DNA of 49,380 nt from Streptomyces sp. MUM 203J. Lineage in GTDB: Bacteria; Actinomycetota; Actinomycetes; Streptomycetales; Streptomycetaceae. Where the stretch lies: positions 1-49,380 of the forward strand of contig NZ_JADWYO010000048.1 of the NCBI RefSeq assembly GCF_022414595.1, given 5' to 3'. Under the pieces are notes generated by a model. It saw only the letters and a program-made list of their open reading frames with translations, ran no database searches and had not been told where the DNA came from. Within the stretch, counting starts at the first letter, position 1. Each line of letters starts with the position of its first letter. A program made the translations under genes and the position numbers. This document shows, piece by piece, positions 24,929 to 33,578 of this stretch.

Positions 24929-25542
24929 CGGGCCGAGGGCACCGTGAGGAAGGGGCGCGACCGGTCCTCCCCCGGAGGACTTCGTCGCCGAGCCGGTCCC
25001 AGCTCGCGGGAGCGCATGATGTCCGTGCAGCAGGACGGGCTGGACTGCACCACGGGACGCGGCCACCGCCCGTGCCTTCTTCCGCGAGGGCGGCGACCGC
25101 TACCGCGAGGCGGTTCGCTGACACAGCCTCGACAACGCCCCGCAGGAGGTACGGCGGTGCGAGGAGGCCATCACACCAGCCGCCACCGGCCACCCCCGCG
25201 AATTCGGCGCCCCCTGCCGAGCGGGAACGCGCGGACGGCCCGGGCAATCACGCACAACGAGCGTCGACTGAGGCGGAGCTGAACGGAGCGGCTTCCGCCC
25301 CGTTGCCGTTGCCTGTTGGCCGAGAGCTCGTCCGCGCAGTTCAGGCCGCACGCTGCTAGTTGCGAATGTGGGCTGTCGGGGTAGCCGCGTTGTCGCATGT
25401 CGAGACAGACGATCCTGCCCGGCCGGCGAACTGCAGGGGTACGAGCGCCAGGGCTGCCGACGGCGTCCTCCGTTCGGCAGCAGGTCACCTCGATGCCGGC
25501 CTCCCGTCAGCGCACTGGACTCTTCGTCCCTGAGTTCTGGGG
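24929..25542. other. 614-base gap without a recognisable gene
   Basis: Open frames exist but none shows a family motif, good start or coherent codon pattern. It marks the right border of the SARP locus and the start of a decayed stretch. I see no hairpin long enough to call a terminator. Confidence 0.4.
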
Positions 25543-26325
25543 TCAGGCGCCCGGCGCTGAAGTGGTCCTACGGCTGGGTCGCCGTTGCCCACGGTCGCGG
25601 CGCCTGCTGACCTTCAGCCGGTCCCAGCTCTGCGGTTCCCGTGAGGCCAGTTCGACGAGTGCCGGGTGCAGAGCCGTCCGGGCCGGACCTTCGGCGAGGA
25701 GCTCGCTCTCAGCGGGCCGAACATCCGGGCGGCCGAACTGGTTGATCCAGATGAACTGTGCGAGCAGGGCAAGGCCAGAGGCGATGGCCGCCGCCCACTG
25801 GAGCGGGCCACGCGGCGCGGCGTCGAGCAGCGCGGCGACGCTGAACGCCGTCTCCCCGACGAGCAGCAGCACCCAGGCAGCGGTGAGGCAGCCGCTGTCC
25901 GGGCCTGACCGGGGCAGGTCTGCCCTCCAGGCCGTGTGAAAGTCCTCTCTGGCCGCACCAAAAACCGTGTCACGGTGCGCGATTCTGCCGAGGGTGGCAG
26001 GCACGGTGCGTCGGCGCAGCGCGGTGAGAAGGGCATCGGGCAGCGGGTGCCCTGCGGTGCGTGCGGGGTCGGCGCCGGATGGAGTGAGGTGCAGATTGCC
26101 CCGGTCGTTGACGGTGGCGAGCCCGTCGAGCAGCAGACGGGCAGCGGCAGCCTGGGTGTCATCTTCCGTCCACCGGCGGTCGGCCGCCGCACGATACGGG
26201 TCCATGCCGAGCATGGTCGCGCGGCGCTCGGCCGCTGCCCGGCCACGCCGGTGGCGCAGGCCCCGCAGCGCGTAAAGCACGACTGCGAGTGGCACTTCGG
26301 CACAGGCGAGGGTGACGGGGTCCAC
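25543..26325 (-). CDS. hypothetical membrane protein (TIGR04222-like)
   Basis: A 260-aa protein. The N-terminal hydrophobic stretch is TLACAEVPLAVVLYAL. A soluble domain follows (DDTQAAAARLLLDGLATVND, then GNLHLTPSG), then two further spans near residues 142-160 (CLTAAWVLLLVGETAFSVAA) and 170-190 (LQWAAAIASGLALLAQFIWI), and a basic tail. The layout of a short winged-helix-like insert between membrane helices resembles Streptomyces TIGR04222 proteins, but the match is loose. The start is GTG 26325 with no clear ribosome-binding site, so it may be leaderless. It stands alone. Confidence 0.6.
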   Translation of the reverse strand: MDPVTLACAEVPLAVVLYALRGLRHRRGRAAAERRATMLGMDPYRAAADRRWTEDDTQAAAARLLLDGLATVNDRGNLHLTPSGADPARTAGHPLPDALLTALRRRTVPATLGRIAHRDTVFGAAREDFHTAWRADLPRSGPDSGCLTAAWVLLLVGETAFSVAALLDAAPRGPLQWAAAIASGLALLAQFIWINQFGRPDVRPAESELLAEGPARTALHPALVELASREPQSWDRLKVSRRRDRGQRRPSRRTTSAPGA

Positions 26326-26619
26326 GCGCCGAGCCTAACGGCCTTGGCAGCGACGTGTCCGGGGCGTCCCGGCCTGACGGATCGGCTGGTGGGTGATCAG
26401 GAGGCGGCCTGTCGGGCGAGCACGAGTCCGGTGCTGGGCTTGCGGTGGGTCACCCTGCGGGCGGAGCGTCGGAGACGCGCCCGGCGATGGCGATATGGGT
26501 CTCGGCGCAGGTCTCTCGCCGTCCGGTGAACCGCGCTGACGGGGCCGCCCCTGCTCGTTCGGCACTGGTGTGCTCCACGGAGATCCGCTCGGAGGGGCAG
26601 TGGCGGCACTGCCCACGCC

Positions 26620-26792
26620 AGGCGCGGTGCTCGCCGGGCGGACTGGGACGCCGTCGTCAGGGGCTTCACACTGCCCTGGAGCTCCGGCGCCGTCGAAGGC
26701 CAGGCGCACGCGTCAAGACGACTGAACGCCGGTCGTACGGGCGAGCATCCTTCGCTCTCCTGCGGACGCTGGTCCTCGCCCAGCCGCCGTGA
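26620..26792 (+). pseudogene. ISL3-family transposase C-terminal remnant
   Basis: Two frames together give the end of an ISL3-type transposase. DWDAVVRGFTLPWSSGAVEG is at 26641-26700 (frame 1). ARVKTTERRSYGRASFALLR followed by TLVLAQPP and TGA runs to 26792 (frame 3). Intact relatives read LPWSSGxVEGHVNRxKxxKRQMFGRAxFxLLRxRVL, so the motifs are in the right order with one frameshift near 26700. Everything upstream of about 26620 is unrecognisable and no terminal inverted repeat was found. The element is an old fragment. Confidence 0.7.
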
Positions 26793-26890
26793 GCGTCAGA
26801 ACGGCGAACACCCTCGTGATCGTCAACTGCCTCGGACACGGCCGGCACGGCGGGCGTCCGAGCGCCACCGGTCAGAGCGGCCGGCCTGCT

Positions 26891-27514
26891 CTATGGCCGC
26901 TGCCCAGGCCCGATGACCGTGAGTCCCACCTGCCTGGCGAGCCACTGCGCGTACGGCTCCCTCATCTGGCGACCGTCGACGCTGTGGCTGCGGACATGGA
27001 CGAGCACGGTGTGGTCATCGGCGGGCTCATCGAGTTCGCGGGTGCGCGTGTTGAGGAGGAGCGTCACCGCAGCGTGCTTGGACTCGCCGTGAAAGCCCAC
27101 CTCGGGCGCGTCCGGCCAGCACAGCATCTCCCAGTTGACCTCTCCCATGTTCTCGCCGATCACCGCCGTGAATGCGTCCTCCATGCTGCCGACCGGCAGA
27201 TCGAACAGCTCGCACTCCACCGGCACCCGCCCTTCGTACGCGGCCGGGTCGTCCGGCAGGTCCCGCCCCTGCACACCGACAACCAGCTCCTTCAGCGGCA
27301 CCTCTTCGAACTCCTCGTGATCCGCCTGTCCTTGGAACCACAGCTCGGGCAGCTCCTTCGCCACGCGCCATACCTCGGCGACGGAACGGAACTCCGCATA
27401 GACGGAGACCTCGGAGTGCTCGCACCGCCCGAACTCCATGAGACGGCGCGCGGTGCTGAGCGCGAGTGCAAGGTCAGGAGTACGGAAGACGGGATAGGCG
27501 ACGTCGTTGGACAT
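26891..27514 (-). CDS. hypothetical protein, 207 aa
   Basis: A soluble, acidic 207-aa protein I do not recognise. Residues 1-60 contain helix and strand (FRTPDLALALSTARRLMEFG, then SEVSVYAEFRSVAEVWRVAK). The rest is beta-rich with many acidic residues (GRVPVECELFDLPVGSMEDA, then VNWEMLCWPDAPEVGFHGES). No signal peptide, membrane span or catalytic motif is visible. ATG 27514 is chosen because the coding pattern starts there; upstream codons look non-coding and there is no Shine-Dalgarno, so it may be leaderless. Remnants of mobile and helicase genes flank it. Confidence 0.7.
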   Translation of the reverse strand: MSNDVAYPVFRTPDLALALSTARRLMEFGRCEHSEVSVYAEFRSVAEVWRVAKELPELWFQGQADHEEFEEVPLKELVVGVQGRDLPDDPAAYEGRVPVECELFDLPVGSMEDAFTAVIGENMGEVNWEMLCWPDAPEVGFHGESKHAAVTLLLNTRTRELDEPADDHTVLVHVRSHSVDGRQMREPYAQWLARQVGLTVIGPGQRP

Positions 27515-27787
27515 GTGTGGAGTCTGCCACGGCCCGTCATCGCAGGTCATCGCGATTTGAGACGATCGTGTGCCGGTGCGTCCGCGGCCCGTCGGCATGG
27601 CCGCTCAACCTCGTCGGCCCGGACGCTCAGCCGTCAACTACCGTACGCAGTCTCATCGCTGCCGTCGCCTCGATCCGGACGGCACCGCGGCCTTCACGAA
27701 AGATCCGCCGCAGCCAGAGTCCGAGACCGCATCAGCGCTCGTACCGTTGCACGGCCGGGCCCTCGCGCCCTGGCGGAACGCGGTGCG

Positions 27788-27811
27788 GGGCGAGGGCGAG
27801 GGCGAGGGCGA
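27788..27811. repeat. four tandem copies of GGGCGA
   Basis: A perfect 6-bp unit repeated four times inside decayed DNA upstream of the helicase-associated remnant. It probably arose by slippage. Confidence 0.7.
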
Positions 27812-27926
27812 GACGATGACGCCCGGCGGACAGCGCGTGGCCGGCTTCCGCCGCAGGGGCGGCCTCGGCAGAGCCCCGGACGGGCCGCCGTGCGTGCCGC
27901 GCAGCCGACGGGGACCGTCCCGGACC

Positions 27927-28100
27927 GGCGGCGTCGGGTGGCCTGTGGACCGGCGGCGGCACTTCCGGACGGTCACGGATCCGGGCGGCGCCGACGGCAG
28001 CCTGCCCGGCATCGTCGCAGCCGGCTTGCTGACGGGCGGCGACGGAATCGGGCGTTGGCTCCACGGGAAGAACGGCCGGCCGTTCGGGCGCGGCCGCCCA
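27927..28100 (+). pseudogene. helicase-associated-domain remnant
   Basis: Plus-strand codons read GWPVDRRRHFRTVTDPGGAD and then GSLPGIVAAGLLTGGDGIGR followed by WLHGKNGRPF. This matches the repeating pattern (WPxDxxRHYxxV, then LPxIxPGVxxxGxDIGKWLxxQR) I recall from the helicase-associated repeats of large Streptomyces DEAD-like helicases. Only one repeat survives and its normal continuation (EQRxRLxxLGV) is missing. The 27515-27926 stretch before it shows no other domain. The fragment faces the 3' end of the STAND NTPase gene. Confidence 0.5.
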
Positions 28101-28133
28101 CCGGGCAGCAGGGTCGGCTGACCGCGCCGGGCG

Positions 28134-31100
28134 TCAAGCCGCCCGAGGTGTGGTCTCCGGCGCCGCGGGCTCACGCACGGTCAGGGCCTCGGCCAGTTCC
28201 GCGGCCGACCGCGCCAGCGGCGGAGGGGTAACGGCAGCGGCCGCGAACCTGCGCAGTGAGACGAGACGGGCCCGGTGCCGCAGCTCTCCGGCACCGTTCT
28301 CCGCCTCTCCGCGGAGCGCCGCGACTGCCCGCTCCCGTTCCCCGTCGGCCAGGTGCAGGACGGCCCGCAGCAGGGGGCCGGCCCCCGGGGTGTCGAGCGC
28401 GTCCGGATTCGCCTCCGCCACCGTCCGCACCATGTGGGTCTCGCCTCGCTCCAGTGCGGCCAGGGCGTGATCGGCGGCGTGGTTGGCTCTGGTCACGATG
28501 GACTGTACGGCTGTCAGATGCGTGCCGTCCGCCAGCAGCCCGAGGATCGCGAGGTGCCGGGGGGCGGTGGGCTCGTCCGATTGCTCAAGGTACTCGGTGA
28601 CGCCCGGTTCGAGCAGTTCCCGCAGGTTGCGGGCGAGGTAGGAGAAGGACTCCGTCCAGTCCGTCGCCCCGGTCCACTCCTCGGTCAGGGAGCGGCGGCG
28701 GTGCTGGTCGTCCAGTGCGGCCACCGTCTCCGCCAGACCGTCGCGTTCGACGCGGGACAGCAGGTCGGACAGCTCGGTGAGCGTGGTGTCGCCCGGATGG
28801 AGGGCCGCGAGCGTGCGCAGACCGGCGCGGAGTGTGCCTCCGGTGACGGCCGCGGCACTGTCGAGCAGGACGGCCCTGGCGCGCGGCCAGTCACCGGCGG
28901 TCCGCCAGGCGCGGACCAGCCGGGCGTCCTCCTCAAGAACGTCGGCCATCGCCCACGGCGGGAGCAGTGGGCGGGCGTGCGGGGGCAGGATCTCCAGGGC
29001 CGCCGAGCGCACCGCCCGCCGGGCCGCGGCCAGGGCCGTGTGTCCGGTCCCGTCGTCGGCGGCGGTCGCCTCGCATGCTTCGAGCAGGGCGCGGGTGGCA
29101 GCCGCGTACTGGCCCCGCCCGGCGTACCAGCGGGCTGCGGCCGCCCGTACCTCGGCGCGGTGCACCGGGTCGGGGACCGCCCGGGCGCTGCGCCACCAGG
29201 CCGCGGCGGCGAGGGGTCCCCGAACGGGGGCGGGACGCAGTCCGGCGAGCAGGTCGGTGGCGCGGGCCAGGTCGGCGGTGAACCGGTCGGGGCGGGCGGC
29301 GGCCAGCCAGCGGCCGACGCGGACGGCCTCGGCGGCGGCCCTGCGCGCACCACGCCGGTCGCCCGCCGCGGATCGCCGGCGGGCGGCGTTCCCCAGCGCC
29401 ATCGCCAGGCTCGGGAGAAACGACTGCGGCTGCTCGCCGGCCAGTTGCCGGGCCAGCCCGAGCGTTTCCTCGGCCGCCTCCGCCGCTCCGGGGACGTCGC
29501 CCGTCTCCGCACGGACGCCCGACAGGCTGTTGAGCGCCGCCATCCGGTCGGACGCGCCGAGCGGCCCTTCCGGAGAGGTTGCCCGGTGGAGTGCCACGGC
29601 CTCCTCGGCGGCCGCCAGCGCTTCCGCCGACCGGCCTGCCCGGGCGGCGCAGACGGCGAGGGTGTTCAGTACGAGGGCCCGGAGGCCGGTCGCCGGGTTC
29701 CGGTCGGCCGGTGCCCGGAGAAGTTCCGCGGCCTCGCGGGCGGCGGCGAGCGCGCCGTGCGGATCGTCCGCCTCCAGCCGCAGTACGGCCATGTCGTTGA
29801 GGGTTCCGGCCAGTGCGCCGCTGTGTCCGTGACCGGTTGCGGTCCGCGCACGGCGCAGCTCCGTCGCCTCGGTGAGGGCGGACACGGCCGCCTTCAGGTC
29901 TCCGGTGGCCCGGTGGGCGGTGGCCAGGGTACCGAGTGCGGTGGCCAGTTCTGCGCGGTACGCGGCCGGGCCGCCGCCGGGCGGGTCCCGGAAGAGCCGC
30001 ACCGCCTCGTGGGCGGGGGCCAGGGCTCCTGCTGCGTCGCCCGCTGTGAGCCGGGCGTCGGCCAGGTTGTTCAGTGTCCTGGCCAGGGTGTCGCCGTGCG
30101 CCGCCGCGTCCTGCTCGGCGAGGCTGCGGCGGATGCTGTGGGCCTGCTCGAAGGCGTTGAGCGCTTCCGCCGCATGGCCGCGGGCTCCCTCCGCGATCCC
30201 CAGGTTGTTCAGGGCCAGGGCCAGGTCGGCGGTATGGGCCTCGGGCTCCTCGGCGGCCAGCCGCCGGTACAGCTCCACCGCCTGTCCGGCGGCCGCCGAC
30301 GCCCCGGCTGTGTCCTGCGCTGCCGAACGTGTTCCGGCCACGGTCACCAGGGCACCCGCGAGTCCGGGCCGGTGTGCGTCCGGGTCGGCGGCATACAGCC
30401 GTCGGCACAGGTCCAGTGCCTCCTGCGCGGCTGCCGACGCACCGCTCCCGTCCCCTGCCGTGGCGCGGGCGTTGGCCAGGCTGTTCAGCGCGGCGGCGAG
30501 GCCGTCGGTGAACGCGGCAGGCTCCTGGGCGGCGAGCGGTCGGTACAGTTCCACCGCCTCGTACGCGGCTGCCGACGCCCCTCCTCCGTCCCCCGCCGCG
30601 TCACAGACGCCGGACAGAGTCACCAGGGCACCGGCAAGGTCGGGGACGAACATGTCCGGGAGTTCCCCGGCGAGTGGCCGGCACAGCGCCACCGCCTCTT
30701 CGGCGGCTTCCAGGGAGGTCGGGAGGTCGCCGGCCTCCCGGGCCCGCAGGGCCAGCGTCCACAGCGCCCGGACGAGCCCGGGGACGAGGGCGCGGGGGTT
30801 CTGCGCCGTGAACCGCCTGCGCAGCCGTACCGCCTCGGCTGCCACGGCCGCGGCGCCCGCCGGGTCTCCCGCCCGGGACCGGACGATCGCCAGGTTGGCC
30901 AGTGCGTCGGCGGCCTCGGGGGCGAAGCCTGCCGGGCTGACGGCGGCCTCGTGACGGTAGAGGCCGGCCGATTCCTCGGCGGCCTCAAGGGCTGCGCCGC
31001 GCCGTCCCAGGTCGAGCCGGGCAGCGGCCAGATTGCCCAGGGCGCCGGCGAGGCCGGGCCGGTGCGCGTCCGGGTCGGCGGCGTACAGCCGCCGGTACAG

Positions 31101-33578
31101 TCCCACCGCCTCCTCCGCGGACTGCAGGGCCTGCCGGTGCAGGCCTGCCTCGGAGCTCCAGGCCGCCAGGCTGTTGAGGGCCGTGGCGAAGCGGTCGAGC
31201 GGCTCCCCGGCTTCGGGCTCCGCCTCCCGGTGGAGTCCGACTGCTTCGGCGGCCGCCCGGAGCGCACCGCGCCGGTCACCGGCCTGGGCATAGCGGACCG
31301 AGAGGTCGTTGAGCGCGGCGGCCAGCTCGTCCCGGCGCGCACGGGGGCCGGTGGCGGCCAGTGCCCGGTGCAGGCGCACCGCCCGTGCCATGGTCCTCAG
31401 AGCCGCTGGTACGTCCCCGTCGTCCGCCTGGCGCTGGCTGACCCGGGTCAGCAGCGCGGCTGTCTCCGCCGGACCGGCACCGTCGGACAGTGCCTCTCCG
31501 AGCCGCAGTTCGTCGATTTGCCGGGCCAGGGCGGTCAGGCCCAGGCGCAGCGGGGGCAGTTCGGCGGACAGCTCCTCCAGCGGGAGGGAGGTTCCGAGGT
31601 CCGGGACGACGGCCTCCAGGGCCTGTTTCACGGCACCTCCGGAGAGCGCGGCGACCTCGACGGCGGTCCGCCAGCGTTCCGGCCGGTGCAGGACCGCGGT
31701 GGCGATGAGGGCGGTGGCCGGTCCCGGCCGGTCCTGACCCGCACGGTTGAGGGTGCCCAGTGCGCCAGCGAGCCGCGGGCCGTCCGCGCGGCTCAGGGAC
31801 CGCTCCAGCAGGGAGCCGTCCGGGCCGCTTCGGGCGGACAGATCGTGTTCGAGCACGGTGAGCATGAGGTGGTCCCCCACCGGGTCCGGGCGGACGGCCG
31901 TCCGCTCTCCGGGGCCGGGGTCGAGGCAGTGCAGCAGTGTCCGGGCGAGGCGGTCACGTTCGTGCGCACGGTCCGGCCCGTCGAGGCCGGGCACGGCGGC
32001 AAGGGTGTCCGGCGCTTCTTCTGGCGGGGGCGCCAGGAGGGTCAGGCAGGCTGCCGCTGTCTGCAGCAGCGGGCGCGGTGCCCGGGTCCCGAAAAGTTCG
32101 AGGTGGCTGTGCGACCAGTACTTCTGCTCGTGGCGCAGGATCTCGTCGTACAGGTCGGGGCGCAGGTCGGGGAGGTGGCCGGTGCCCCTGGCCGCCAGCA
32201 GGCCGAGGAGGACCAGGTCCAGCGTGGTCCAGGTGGTGCCCGGCGCGGGGTCGGGAGGGCCGGGCGGTGGCGGGGCGGTGTGGCCGCCCGGCGGAACCAG
32301 GCGCTCCACCGTGGCGGTGAAGACATCGGTGCCGCGCGGGTGCAGGTCCGGCAGTGCGAGCATCTCGGAGTGGAACGGGTGACGGTCCGCTATCAGGGAG
32401 TCGAACACGCGCTGCAGCCACTCCGCCGTCTCGCGTCCCCTGGCGGTGTCCTCGTGGCCGGTGCGGGAGGTGAGCAGGACCACCGCCGGAGGGCCCTGCC
32501 GGTCCTGCAGCACGCGCAGCAGTGCCGTGGTCTCCTCGACCCTGGCATCCGCGTAGTCCACGACCACCGCCAGCGGGGCCGTCACCTCCGCCAGCCAGGC
32601 CAGCGCGGTGGGGTCGGTCTGTGCCATCCCCTCGCGCAGCGGGCCCGCGTACCAGCCCCGGTTCTTCAGCCAGACGGCTGTCTCCAGCGCCAGCCGGGTC
32701 TTGCCCGCTCCTCCGGCGCCGTGCAGGACCACGATCCCGGTGCGGCTCCCCTCGGCGATCCGTTCGCACAGGTCGGTCAGCACGGTCAGTTCGTCGCGGG
32801 CCTGGAAGGGGGTGAGCCGGTACTCGGGGCGCACCAGGCGGAGCGGGGACTCGGCGGTCCCGGGATCGCGGTGGACGTCCCGCAGCGGCAGGACGTTGGG
32901 CAGCGGCGCCGGACGGTACCTGTCCCGGGCGGCGGCGACCGGCGCCCCGGTGCGCCACTGCCATTCCGGGGCGGTCAGGTAGCGCCAGCCGGACTCGGTG
33001 CCCTCCTCGACGGACGCCTCCGTCCCGGCGGTCCCGCCGGTGCCGAGGGAACGGGCGGGCCCGACGGGGTCCAGGACCACCACGGGCCGCTGCTGGGCGA
33101 GGGTCCGTCTGACGGCGGCGGCGGCGCCGGGCGGCTCCCCCGGCAGCGCCTCGTCCCAGCCGGCGGGCCATGTCCCGGCCAGCGCCACAGCGACCAGGGC
33201 GTGCCGCGCCGGCCGGGGCGCAACCCGCTCGACGACCACCACCGTCGACGGCAGCCCGGCATGCTCGCAGGCTGCGGCGAGTACCAGTGCCAGGTCCAGG
33301 CAGGTGCCGTTGCGCGGTGCCACGAGGACCTCGGCCGGCGGCCGGATGAGCTGACCCGCCTCGCCGGATCCGGCCGGCTCGTAGGCGTAGCCGATGTCCT
33401 GTTCGCTCAGCCGCTGCCACACCGCCCGCAGTCGTGTGACGGCGGACTCGCCGGACGGCCCGGGGATGCGCACATGGCGGGCGACGGTCCCGGGGAGCGC
33501 GTAGCGGGCCAGCTCCGCCGGGTCTTCCTCGGCGGGCCAGGGCGGCCAGTGGATCCGGCCGTCAGTCGGTGTCCGCAT
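28134..33578 (-). CDS. STAND-type NTPase with transglutaminase-like N-terminus and TPR array
   Basis: An 1814-aa soluble protein. Residues 80-175 look like a transglutaminase-fold domain with Cys93 (RNGTCLDLAL), His126 (RHALVAV) and Asp170 (VVLDPV) as a possible triad. The NTPase has Walker A at 287-294 (GAGGAGKT), Walker B at 336-346 (LAVVVDYADAR) and sensor VVLLTSR at 366-372. From about residue 730 a long array of 40-42-residue TPR units follows, each with the form LxxLYRRLxAxDPxAHxxxLAxALxNLxxxxxxxGxxxxALxAAxEA. The last 350 residues are helical without repeats. This is the layout of signal-transduction ATPases in which repeats sense a ligand. Its start overlaps the lipase stop by 17 bases, so the two are co-expressed. 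Confidence 0.9.
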   Translation of the reverse strand: MRTPTDGRIHWPPWPAEEDPAELARYALPGTVARHVRIPGPSGESAVTRLRAVWQRLSEQDIGYAYEPAGSGEAGQLIRPPAEVLVAPRNGTCLDLALVLAAACEHAGLPSTVVVVERVAPRPARHALVAVALAGTWPAGWDEALPGEPPGAAAAVRRTLAQQRPVVVLDPVGPARSLGTGGTAGTEASVEEGTESGWRYLTAPEWQWRTGAPVAAARDRYRPAPLPNVLPLRDVHRDPGTAESPLRLVRPEYRLTPFQARDELTVLTDLCERIAEGSRTGIVVLHGAGGAGKTRLALETAVWLKNRGWYAGPLREGMAQTDPTALAWLAEVTAPLAVVVDYADARVEETTALLRVLQDRQGPPAVVLLTSRTGHEDTARGRETAEWLQRVFDSLIADRHPFHSEMLALPDLHPRGTDVFTATVERLVPPGGHTAPPPPGPPDPAPGTTWTTLDLVLLGLLAARGTGHLPDLRPDLYDEILRHEQKYWSHSHLELFGTRAPRPLLQTAAACLTLLAPPPEEAPDTLAAVPGLDGPDRAHERDRLARTLLHCLDPGPGERTAVRPDPVGDHLMLTVLEHDLSARSGPDGSLLERSLSRADGPRLAGALGTLNRAGQDRPGPATALIATAVLHRPERWRTAVEVAALSGGAVKQALEAVVPDLGTSLPLEELSAELPPLRLGLTALARQIDELRLGEALSDGAGPAETAALLTRVSQRQADDGDVPAALRTMARAVRLHRALAATGPRARRDELAAALNDLSVRYAQAGDRRGALRAAAEAVGLHREAEPEAGEPLDRFATALNSLAAWSSEAGLHRQALQSAEEAVGLYRRLYAADPDAHRPGLAGALGNLAAARLDLGRRGAALEAAEESAGLYRHEAAVSPAGFAPEAADALANLAIVRSRAGDPAGAAAVAAEAVRLRRRFTAQNPRALVPGLVRALWTLALRAREAGDLPTSLEAAEEAVALCRPLAGELPDMFVPDLAGALVTLSGVCDAAGDGGGASAAAYEAVELYRPLAAQEPAAFTDGLAAALNSLANARATAGDGSGASAAAQEALDLCRRLYAADPDAHRPGLAGALVTVAGTRSAAQDTAGASAAAGQAVELYRRLAAEEPEAHTADLALALNNLGIAEGARGHAAEALNAFEQAHSIRRSLAEQDAAAHGDTLARTLNNLADARLTAGDAAGALAPAHEAVRLFRDPPGGGPAAYRAELATALGTLATAHRATGDLKAAVSALTEATELRRARTATGHGHSGALAGTLNDMAVLRLEADDPHGALAAAREAAELLRAPADRNPATGLRALVLNTLAVCAARAGRSAEALAAAEEAVALHRATSPEGPLGASDRMAALNSLSGVRAETGDVPGAAEAAEETLGLARQLAGEQPQSFLPSLAMALGNAARRRSAAGDRRGARRAAAEAVRVGRWLAAARPDRFTADLARATDLLAGLRPAPVRGPLAAAAWWRSARAVPDPVHRAEVRAAAARWYAGRGQYAAATRALLEACEATAADDGTGHTALAAARRAVRSAALEILPPHARPLLPPWAMADVLEEDARLVRAWRTAGDWPRARAVLLDSAAAVTGGTLRAGLRTLAALHPGDTTLTELSDLLSRVERDGLAETVAALDDQHRRRSLTEEWTGATDWTESFSYLARNLRELLEPGVTEYLEQSDEPTAPRHLAILGLLADGTHLTAVQSIVTRANHAADHALAALERGETHMVRTVAEANPDALDTPGAGPLLRAVLHLADGERERAVAALRGEAENGAGELRHRARLVSLRRFAAAAVTPPPLARSAAELAEALTVREPAAPETTPRAA

